From Myoxocephalus aenaeus (lineage: Eukaryota; Chordata; Actinopteri; Perciformes; Cottidae): a stretch of 64,000 nucleotides of DNA. A program made the position numbers and the translations under genes. Positions 1 through 8,659 of this stretch are shown piece by piece; positions within the stretch are counted from its first letter, which is position 1; the number at the start of each line of letters is the position of its first letter. Under the pieces are notes generated by a model. The model did no database searches. It was not told the origin of the DNA and was given only the letters and a program-made list of their open reading frames with translations. Where the stretch lies: the NCBI GenBank assembly GCA_038501785.1, contig JBAMJR010000137.1, forward strand, positions 5,567,501-5,631,500, written 5' to 3'.

Positions 1-652
1 ATCCCTGACCTACAGTGAATGAGTGACTCATTTTTATTTTTTTATTACTGTAATATCTATCTTTTATACAATACTAATAACTATACAGTAATAATGTAAG
101 GCGTGTAATCATGGCAATTAAAATCCTGTAGTCTGTGTGTCCACCCACACGCAGGTGATGAACATACCTTCCACTAGACACTGCGATTTCTTCACCAACA
201 CGTTTTTGTAAGCCACTGAAGGATTTAAAAATATGCAAAACAGTTATATAACATTTCTAAATTATTAACTTCTTTATGTGGCTTAGACACAGTGTTGGAG
301 ATATAAATGCCTTACGTAAGGTCTTATATTATTAAAGAGGACAAGTTTCAGTGGTGTATGTGCTGAGGTCCAAGTGTGGGCTCATAATTGCTTAAGTGAT
401 TTCAGCTATTTTTAGTTGTAGCACCCTACAACATTGACATCATTCAAGTTTTTGTTGTTCCGGCATCCCACTGGATCAACCTATCACTGAATATGATCTT
501 CCAAAAACTCACACAGAAACAATCCAAAACCTTGAAGATTGAGTCATGGGATATGTGAAATGCCAGTGACAAAGATTAAGAGCCAATGCTGATGAGACGA
601 GTGTTAGTCAATGGTGGATCCAATGACCAATGTTTTTGGTCATTGGATCCAT
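1..652. other. Left edge, mettl15 intron sequence
   Basis: Presumably intronic DNA of mettl15, since no methyltransferase exon appears here. Apart from a 16-bp hairpin at 615-651 nothing is recognised. Confidence 0.5.
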
Positions 653-655
653 CCA

Positions 656-686
<31 letters not shown>
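615..686. repeat. 16-bp perfect hairpin followed by (CATA)n
   Basis: TGGATCCAATGACCAA (615-630) pairs perfectly with TTGGTCATTGGATCCA (636-651) across a 5-base loop. A CATA tetranucleotide run follows to 686. Confidence 0.9.
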
Positions 687-688
<2 letters not shown>

Positions 689-689
689 T

Positions 690-1415
690 AGGGCTGGGCA
701 AAGTTTAAAAAAAATTTAACTGATTAATCGCATGATTTTTCTGAGATTAATCACATTATACGCCAAATTCAATAATGAAGTAAAAACTAGTGTATTGCGC
801 ACTTTTATTTTAAAGTAATGTTATCAGAACAATATATCAGGCACTCTGGAGCAACAGCAAGTTAACAACAGTATATAAATCAAAAATATATGCTAGGGAA
901 GAAATGTATTTTTTTTTTTATGCTTCTATATGACTGGTCATTCAATGAAATATTGTATTTATTTTCAGATGTTATATACTATTTTATTCTAATGTAAAAC
1001 AGCTTAATATCATGCTGAAGAAGAAACATTTGTCTTTTATCAGGGAACAACATAAACAGTCTGTTCAGTAGTAAGGGTCCCTGTGAGGGACAAGCCACTC
1101 CTTCTTTTGTCATGTTCAGTTTGTTGCTTACCTTAAAGATGCATGTTAAAGACCAGCAATTGATTAACTTTATACAAAAGCAATAAGTGCTTTTGATCTT
1201 GTTCAGTTCAGTTTTTCTTACTCAGTGAGAAAAGTCCAGTCTGTGTTGGCTTGAACAAGTGCACTGAAGTCTGGTTGAATGAGGTGGAGATGTGAAAGAC
1301 AGCTAACCGGTATCTCAACGGCGGCTTTGCACATGCGCGATTAATGCTCTGTGAGGCGGATCGGCTCGTGGCAGCACCCGCTGCTCGCTGAGGACAGAAA
1401 CTACAGAACAATACG
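690..1415 (-). mobile_element. hAT-like DNA transposon remnant (inverted copy A)
   Basis: On the minus strand this ends ...GATTAATCAGTTAAA..TTTGCCCAGCCCTA, a common terminal pattern of teleost hAT-type elements. Bases about 1140-1415 are the reverse complement of about 5035-5505, with internal deletions. It encodes no intact protein. The L2 fragment starts where it stops. Confidence 0.6.
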
Positions 1416-2740
1416 TGCTTGAATGAAGCCTCGATGACCACCGCCGTTCGTCATGGAGTTCCACAAGGTTCTGTGCTTGGACCTATTTTATTCACCTTAT
1501 ATATGCTCCCTTTAGGCAATATTATCAGAAAACACTCCATACATTTTCACTGCTATGCCGATGATACTCAACTATATCTGTCGATCAAGCCAGATGAAAT
1601 CCACCAGGTCGCTAAACTTCAAGCGTGTCTTAAAGACATAAAAACCTGAATGACCTGCAACTTCCTGCTGCTGAACTCGGACAAGACTGAAGTTTTTTTA
1701 CTCGGCCCAGAACACCTCAGAAATCAATCCACCACCACTGCAAGGAATCTCAGAGTTATTTTTGACCAGGACCTGTCTTTTGGCTCCCACGTGAAACAAA
1801 TCTCAAGGACTGCCTTTTTTCACCTATGGAACATTTAAAAAATCCGGCACATCCTGTTTCAAAGCGATGCAGAAACGTTGATCCACGTATTTGTTACTTT
1901 AAGACTGGATTACTGTAACTCCTTATTATCAGGCTGCTCTGGTAAGTCCCTTGGGTTTCTCCAGTTGATCCAGAATGCTGCAGCTCGTATACTCACATTA
2001 CTCCTGTACTAGCTGCTCTCAACTGGCTTCCTGTAAGATAGAGAATCATATTTAAAATCCTTCTCCTTACCTACAAAGCCTTAACTGGTGATGCACCATC
2101 ATATCTTAAGGAGCTTATAGTGCCATATTACCCCACTAGAGCACTGCGCTCACTGAATGCGGGGTTACTTGTGGTTCCCAGAGTCTTAAAAAGTAGATTG
2201 GGGGCCAGAGCTTTCAGTTATCGGGCTCCTCTTCTGTGGAACCAGCTTCCACTTTCAGTCCGGGGGGCAGGCACGGTCACCTCATTTAAGAGTAGACTTA
2301 AGACTTTCCTCTTTGATAGCGCTTATAGTTAGAGCTGTTTCAGGTTTATAGTTGGGGCTGGCTCAGGTTTGCCCTGGTCCAGCCCCTAGATATGCTGCTA
2401 TAGGCCTAGACTGCTGGGGGACATCTTAGGATACACTGAGCTCCTCTTCTCCTCTTCTCTCCTTCTTTCTCTCCTTCTGGATAAATTATTGTCTCTTCAA
2501 TGCACATTACTAACTCTACTTTTTTTTCCCGGGAGCCTCTGTGCTTCCTCGCCTCAAGTTTCCATGGATCGTGGCTGTCTGGAACCGGTCCTGCCTGCTG
2601 CCATGGATCATGGCTGTGTCTGGAGCCAGTCCTGCCTCCTGCCATGGCCCTGCTGATGCCCCTCCTTTCTACCTCCTGCTGACATGGTTCATGGTTATCT
2701 GGATTGTGGACCATGCCTACTACTCATATAAATAATTTGT
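1416..2740 (+). mobile_element. L2/Maui-like LINE, 5'-truncated reverse transcriptase plus 3' tail
   Basis: A non-LTR retrotransposon fragment. Residues from about 1437 read HGVPQGSVLGPILFTLYMLP (RT palm motif) and then FHCYADDTQLYL, with the two catalytic aspartates (YADD). An in-frame TGA at 1647 breaks the frame where related elements have Trp, and NSDKTEVFLLGPEHL resumes after it. A small deletion and frameshifts follow. The conserved C-terminus, ALRSLNAGLLVVPRV through LLWNQLPLSVR to TFLFDSAYS, is open from 2120 to 2332. The roughly 400-bp 3' region resembles the 3' UTR of fish L2 elements. The 5' part is absent, so it is dead. The clade name is from memory of fish elements. Confidence 0.85.
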
Positions 2741-2771
2741 CATATATATAAAAATGTGCATGTTATTATTT

Positions 2772-2871
<100 letters not shown>

Positions 2872-3146
2872 ATATCCGTGGCAGCAGGCAGGACCGGTTA
2901 TAATATAGAACTCTTTCAGTCAAGAAACCCTGATAGAACTCAACATTTAAATATAGTCCAACTGACATTTAAATTCTCAGCATTTTATTTTATTTTTTTA
3001 CTTTATTTTATGTTTTGGTTACTACTGGAAAAACTTTTTGAGCTCAAGTTAATTATGTCAACTTGCACGGGCACATCTTTGCTTCTCTGCCCTACGCGAA
3101 TTTGAGTCTAATTGTGTCTTTACATTCCACTTACAATCCACTTAAC

Positions 3147-3330
3147 CAGTGGTTCTCAAACTTTTTTTGTCACGCCCCACTTGGCAGGAAGACAAATGTT
3201 CATGCCCCACCACGAAAAAAATGCCTATTGTGGCTGCAATTAACCTGTTTTGCACTGAATATCTTTTTAAGATAATAACAATAACATGCAACCTGTACAA
3301 AACAAGTGCAGATATGTGAGCCATCAAGTT
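3147..3330 (+). mobile_element. Single end of a hAT (Charlie-type) element
   Basis: It begins CAGTGGTTCTCAAACTTTTT followed by CACGCCCCAC, the terminal sequence of a common vertebrate hAT group. No matching opposite end is visible, and the right boundary is a guess. Confidence 0.6.
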
Positions 3331-3818
3331 TTATCAGTATTAGTGGCTGCAATGAGCTGCTTTCCTCTACAAATCTTTTTAAAACGAGGTTGTAGAGTTA
3401 ATACGGTCACTCTCAATTCATACTGATCCTTGGTCTCCCCATAGAAAGAAAGAAAGAGCCACACTATTTATGACCTAATGCATGTTATAAAAATTGGGAA
3501 TTTTGTAAATGTAATGGCTGTTCTCTTGACGGTGGCCTTGCCATCGTCTCCTTGAAATGTCTTTCTTGGAACATGCCCATCTTCATGTTGATCTCAACTA
3601 CACACCTGTAAAGTTGTGTGACTGCATCTTGAATTGTTAAGGTGCTGTCATGCTGACAGACAAATAACGAACTGGTACTCAAACGAAAGTACTCAAAACC
3701 GCCTCTGTGGCAGTTCCTCATACAGTAGGTGTCTCCAGGACCACATTTTGCCACGATGACTCAAACATAGACTCACGCGGTGAAAACAATACCAGCGCCG
3801 CTGTCGCTGGTAATAACA

Positions 3819-3837
3819 TCTCTCTCTCTCTCTCTCT

Positions 3838-3889
<52 letters not shown>
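3819..3889. repeat. (TC)n-(CA)n compound microsatellite
   Basis: About 20 bp of TC repeats pass directly into about 50 bp of CA repeats. Confidence 0.95.
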
Positions 3890-3891
<2 letters not shown>

Positions 3892-4212
3892 CCTGGGGCA
3901 GTTGTGTTGGTGCAGATATGTTTTGTCTTCACAATTAGGCCAAATGAATTTCTTGTTTTGTGGTTGTTGTTTTTTACCGTTATTTATTCAGGAGGAAAGC
4001 AATTCTCTCTTTTTCAGGAAGACCCTAATCACTTTAACACAGATTGCGCAATACTGCCAGAAAGAAGATGGCGTCATAACGCCAGCTTTAGCTTTTTTCA
4101 CACTAAACCGAACTACGGCTGCATAATGCTGCCCCGGTGTGTGATTTTAGATAGCATGCTGGCATTATGGGAGCAAAAGAGGCGTGAGGAGTAAACCAAC
4201 AGCGTCAGCGTC

Positions 4213-4238
4213 TGGTGTGTGTGTGTGTGTGTGTGTGT
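4213..4238. repeat. (GT)n microsatellite
   Basis: About 12 GT units. Confidence 0.9.
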
Positions 4239-4467
4239 AGTCCCGCCGTCGTTTACATTATTTACAAGGCCCTTTTTAAATGGTCAGAATTTAGAGGGCT
4301 GGAATAAGGCCATGTTCACACAGACGGCCCTGCGTGACAATCATTTGAATGGAGTCAGTACAGTGCAGAGGGCTCTGGCAAAACAACGCTGGGTCATCTG
4401 GCAATAAAAGTTCAACCAGTCTGAAATGTTGCTGCAATGCAACGCCATCCAGCATGGCACTCACCAG

Positions 4468-6207
4468 CAGAGGTGTCAAGTAACAAAGTACAAATACTTC
4501 GTTACTTTACTTAAGTAGAAATGTTGGGTATCTATACTTTACTGGAGTATTTATTTTTCAGACGACTTTTTACTTCCTTACATTTTCACGCAAATATCTG
4601 TACTTTCTACTCCCTACATTTTAAAAATAGCCTCGTTACTATTTCGTTTTGGTTTGTTTTCATTCCGGCTTGTCATCGTTCAAAAACACACAAAAAAAAA
4701 CTAGCCAGATAAATCGCGCCATCCGGATAGAGTGAATTTGATTGTGGTTGGATGAGAAGTATAAACATATACCATTCCGTCACCCTATTGCAGACCTGGG
4801 CATCTTACAGCCCATGGGCCACATCTGGCCCGCGGGGTCTCCCAGTCTGGCCCGCGTGAGGTCAATAAAAAATGAAAAATAAATAAATAAGGTGCACGCC
4901 ATGAATGCAATACAAACGGCACTGCTTTTACTTTGAAGGCGATTTATTTATGTGTGGCTTACGCAGCCTCACAACAGGCAGTGTTGCCGACTTAGAGACT
5001 GAAGTGAAAGCATATTGTTATGCAGTTTCTGTCCTCAGCGAGCAGCGGGTGCTGCCGCGAGACCCCCGCCTCCCAAGGAGCCTCGCGCTGCAGTCTCCGC
5101 CTCCAGATTGAACATTAATCGCGCAAAGCCGCCGCGGATCTGACCTGCGGTCTGATCCACTATGGCAGAGCACTTTAAGTCAGTATCACTTCTGGATTTT
5201 TATTCTTCTCTCAAAGAGGAGAACTTTCCTCATATGAGGAGGCCTGCTCAGAAGATGTTAGTTCTCTTTGGATCTACCTACACATGAGAACAAACATTCT
5301 AGTGATGAAGTTCAACAGATCAGATCCTTTCTCTCTGATACCTGTCAGCTGTTCACATCTCCACCTCATTCCACCAGACTTCATGCTCTTGTTCAGACTG
5401 GACTTTTCTGGACTTTTCTCACTGAGTAAGAACAACTGAACTGGAAAACATCAAAAGCACTTATTGCTTTTGTTTAAAGTTAATAAATTGCTGGTCTTTA
5501 ACATACATATTTAAAAAAGGTTTTAAAAAAATCTTTAAAAATTAAATTACATTTTTTTTACTTATTTTCATAGCCTTATTCTAACATGTATTCTTACCAG
5601 TAGCAGCTCAAAACCATATAATTTACAGTTTTTTTAATAAAGTAATAACATTAATATTGAGTTAATTGAATTAAGTTCAGACTATTGGTTTTCTACGCGA
5701 TGCACCTGCAGATGACACAAATCAACCGTTACAAATCACGTCACTCTCCAGCAAGGACAGCAGATAGGCAACTAGTTATCATGTCTTCCGCTCCATGAAA
5801 CACATGTTAATGCTCAGTAGTACACATATATGGTACTTGCATTGTAATAAAATGTGATCATTTTCAATGGGCATATATGCAGCTGAAACGGGTAGCCTAG
5901 TGCATCCCACATTTTTCAACATAACATTTTAAAACATTATAGTCATTATGGCCTTTAGAAAAAATATTGTTTTGGGGGAGGTGGGGTAGTGCACTATGAG
6001 ACGCGGCTTAAGAGTGTGTCCTTAATGGAAGAAAAAAAATTCCCATTACATTACTTTTACTTTTATACTTTTAAGTAGTTTTGAAACCAGTACTTTTACT
6101 GAAGTAAAAAGCTTGAGTTGATACTTCAACTTTTACAGAAGTATTTTTAAACCCTAGTATCTATACTTCTACTTGAGTAATGAATGTGAATAATTTTGAC
6201 ACCTCTG
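4468..6207. mobile_element. hAT-type element with perfect 8-bp target duplication
   Basis: The termini are 12-bp inverted repeats, CAGAGGTGTCAA at 4468 and TTGACACCTCTG ending at 6207. The insertion is flanked by an exact 8-bp direct repeat CTCACCAG (4460-4467 and 6208-6215), the hAT signature. Both ends carry the familiar fish pattern rich in GTACTTTTAC and CTTTACTTAAGTA. It has no transposase of its own and holds a second hAT remnant inside. Confidence 0.92.
4791..5560 (+). mobile_element. Nested hAT remnant with transposase C-terminal piece (copy B)
   Basis: It starts CAGACCTGGGCATCTTACAG then TGGCCCGCGGGG, the end of another hAT group. Around 5198-5283 one frame reads FYSSLKEENFPHMRRPAQK followed by MLVLFGSTYT and a stop, which resembles the conserved C-terminal dimerisation segment of hAT transposases. 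The rest of the gene is gone. The right boundary is uncertain. It is inverted relative to the copy at 690-1415. Confidence 0.7.
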
Positions 6208-6283
6208 CTCACCAGTACCTCGAACAAAATACCCCCAACAACGCAGCCCCCTGCTGTGCTGAATCTCAACTAAAATTAAAGCT

Positions 6284-6455
6284 GCTCGCAGCTGTGACTG
6301 GGCCCTCGCTCCAACACGTCGGGGTAAGCCGAAGGGTCGCCGGCTCGTCTGTCCGAGAACGTTCGCCTGCCAGGCGGAGGTTCTCGGCCGGGAGAGCCGG
6401 CGACCCGCAGGTGTCCCGAACGTGTTGGAGCGAGGGCCCAGTCACAGCTGCGAGC
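6284..6455. repeat. 172-bp fold-back hairpin with 35-bp perfect arms
   Basis: Bases 6284-6318 are the exact reverse complement of 6421-6455, and the inner parts continue to pair imperfectly to a GCCTGCCAGGC centre at about 6366-6376. It is GC-rich, in contrast to its surroundings. The arm sequence resembles the start of the fish repeat family at 8.66-10.8 kb. Confidence 0.9.
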
Positions 6456-6468
6456 ATATTTATAATTA

Positions 6469-6472
<4 letters not shown>

Positions 6473-6508
<36 letters not shown>
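6473..6508. repeat. (AT)n microsatellite
   Basis: AT run of about 35 bp between the hairpin and the Tc1 fold-back. Confidence 0.95.
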
Positions 6509-6510
<2 letters not shown>

Positions 6511-7070
6511 CATATTGACAGAAAAAAACCCTGAAATGTAGAAATTTTTGCACATTTATTAAAAAAGAAAAAGTGAAATATCACATGGTCATAAGTATTC
6601 AGACCCTTTTTCTCTAGAAGCACCCCTTTGAGCTAGTACAGCCATGAGTCTTCTTGGGAATGATGCAACAAGTTTTTCTACACCTGAATTTGGGCATCCT
6701 CTGCCATTCTTCCTTGCAGATCCTCTCCAGTTCCGTCAGGTTGGATGGTGAACGTTGGTGGACAGCCATTTTCAGGCCATTTTCAGGTCTCTCCAGAGAT
6801 CCCGTTCCTCATGCAACCTGACGGAACTGGAGAGGAGCTGCAAGGAAGAATGGCAGAGGATCCCCAAATCCAGGTGTGAAAAACGTGTTGCATCATTCCT
6901 AAGAAGACTCATGGGTGTACTAGCTCAAAAGGGTGCTTTTACTCAATACTGAGCAAAGGGTCTGAATACTTATGACCATGTGATATTTCAGTTTTTCTTT
7001 TTTAATAAATTTGCAAAAATGTCTGCATTTCAGTTTTTTTTTCTGTCAAGATGGGGTGCTGAGTGTACAT
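6509..7070. mobile_element. Fold-back Tc1/mariner fragment
   Basis: The left arm (6509-6745) is the reverse complement of the right arm (6813-7065). Each arm carries the end of a Tc1 transposase and its 3' flank (GGGTCTGAATACTTATGACC). The right arm encodes NLTELERSCKEEWQRIPKSR, then ASFLRRLMGVLAQKGAFTQY and a stop at 6950-6952, the usual C-terminus of fish Tc1 transposases. Catalytic domain and true terminal repeats are absent, so it is immobile on its own. Confidence 0.88.
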
Positions 7071-7112
7071 AAATGAGAAATGATTTTAGCAAATGGCTGC
7101 AATGAAACAGAG

Positions 7113-7117
<5 letters not shown>

Positions 7118-7203
<86 letters not shown>
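7118..7203. repeat. (CA)n microsatellite
   Basis: Perfect CA run of about 85 bp. Confidence 0.97.
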
Positions 7204-7369
7204 CGATTAAAATATTTAATCGCATTTATGTCATAGTTAACTCGCGATTAATCGCAATTAATCAAAAAAAAAAAATCTTCATTTTAATGCTCTTATCAAC
7301 ATGAAAAAGTGGATTGGCTTGCTTTATGCAAATGTTTTATTTTATTGAAAAACAACTGCCAAACAGGGC

Positions 7370-7865
7370 GGTACAAAATAACATTATAAAGTGCACATTT
7401 CAGGTAAACAAGGACATACAAAATAAAATGATAAAGTGCACATTTCAGGTAAACAAGGGTTTACAAAATACAATTATAAAGAGCACATTTCAGGTAAACA
7501 AGGACATACAAAATAACATTATAAAGTGCACATTTCAGGTAAACAAGGACATACAAAATAAAATTATAAAGTGCACATTTCAGGTAAACAAGGGTTTACA
7601 AAATAAAATGATAAAGTGCACATTTCAGGTAAACAAGGGTTTACAAAATACAATTATAAAGAGCACATTTCAGGTAAACAAGGACATACAAAATAACATT
7701 ATAAAGTGCACATTTCAGGTGAACAAGGACATACAAAATAAAATTATAAAGTGCACATTTCAGGTAAACAAGGGTTTACAAAATAAAATTATAAAGTGCA
7801 CATTTCAGGTAAACAAGGGCTTACAATATAAAATTATAAAGAGCACATTTCAGGTAAACAAGGGC

Positions 7866-7868
<3 letters not shown>
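7370..7868. repeat. 45-bp minisatellite, 11 units, with 180-bp higher-order period
   Basis: The unit contains ATAAAGTGCACATTTCAGGT followed by AAACAAGG. Variants alternate ACATACAA with TTTACAAA, and GTGCAC with GAGCAC. Units 2-5 repeat almost exactly as units 6-9: 7441-7620 against 7621-7800 differ at about two bases. Because 45 is divisible by three, the array reads as an open frame repeating 15 residues such as NIIKCTFQVNKDIQ; I regard that as incidental. Confidence 0.95.

Positions 7869-7909
<41 letters not shown>
7869..7909. repeat. (GA)n microsatellite
   Basis: About 20 GA units, joining the minisatellite to the transposase fragment. Confidence 0.96.
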
Positions 7910-7910
<1 letters not shown>

Positions 7911-7923
7911 GTGAACATAGCAG

Positions 7924-8304
7924 TCAGGCTCTCGAAGGCAATTCGTAGGTCCTGTCGTTGGATGCGATGCGTATTATATCAGCTAGACCCTCGTCCTCCA
8001 CAACGTTAACAGGCCTACACGCAGTAGCCACCCATTTAGCTATGGCTGCAATAAGTTTGTTCTTCGTTGTGGTGTCCATGTGTTTCTGTCCGAAGTCATC
8101 CATTCTTGTCTGGCTATGACGAGGGGGCGCAAAGTTAGCATCAGCTGTGTGCTTGGCCATCAAGTGGTATTTCAGACTGGATAGGCTACGATGATAGCTC
8201 AGTTCACAATGACAAATGGCACATACCACTTTGGTCTTGTCAAGGGAACCATCTGACAACTTTTTGAAAGTAAACTTTCCATTCATTAGCGTCTTATCAT
8301 TCAT
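7924..8304 (-). pseudogene. N-terminal fragment of ZBED-type hAT transposase
   Basis: An open frame of 126 residues starts at the ATG at 8304. A BED zinc finger is visible: C28, C31, H47 and H52 in VVCAICHCELSY and SLKYHLMAKH. RMDDFGQKHMDTT and IAAIAKWVATACRPVNVVED follow, matching the start of the hAT domain (the segment that normally leads to the first catalytic Asp). The frame stops where the microsatellite begins, so about four fifths of the expected protein is missing. Without the catalytic core it cannot transpose; at most it could encode a short DNA-binding peptide. The surviving part has no stop, so the truncation may be recent, though expression is unproved. Confidence 0.82.
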
Positions 8305-8534
8305 TTTGCCGTATCGCGCTCACCATTCATTCATTGCAAACCGTAACGTTAGCCTAGCTTCCAAGCCCAAACGGCGTGCCTATTGTTTTGCTTCCGGTTG
8401 AGCTACATCCGGCGTGGTGCTCGCGAGAAAAAAATAGAAAAATTAAAATGCGTTAACACCGTTAATAAAATTGACGGCGTTAAAATTGGTTTGCGTTAAC
8501 GCCGTTAATAACGCGCTAATATGACAGCACTAAT

Positions 8535-8646
8535 ATACATACACACACACATATATATATATACACACATACATATACATACACACACATATATATTATA
8601 TATATATATATTATACATATAAATATGTATATAAATATATATACAC
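8535..8646. repeat. Mixed CA/TA microsatellite
   Basis: Interrupted ACATACAC and ATATATAT runs just outside the hAT end. Confidence 0.9.
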
Positions 8647-8659
8647 AGATGAAAATATG

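Larger units (their letters stand above)
7204..8540 (-). mobile_element. BED-finger hAT transposon, internally replaced
   Basis: On the minus strand it begins near 8537 (TAGTGCTGTCATATTAGCGC) with ACGCCGTTA-rich repeats. It carries the 5' end of a BED-type transposase, then a GA microsatellite and a 45-bp minisatellite, and ends with GATTAATCGCGAGTTAAC near 7204. ATTAATCGC/GTTAACGCC-rich ends are typical of an abundant fish ZBED-like hAT family. The RNase-H-like catalytic core is absent. Confidence 0.75.

Noticed and set aside
1208..1441. Minus-strand frame of 77 codons
   Set aside because: Falls inside a hAT remnant and does not match a transposase domain.
7360..7870. Regular repeats considered as a CRISPR-like array
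   Set aside because: The units are contiguous with no unique spacers, and the genome is clearly vertebrate.
7314..8009. Plus-strand open frame of 231 codons with 15-residue repeats
   Set aside because: It is the translation of a 45-bp minisatellite and a GA microsatellite; no conserved start or homology to a protein family.
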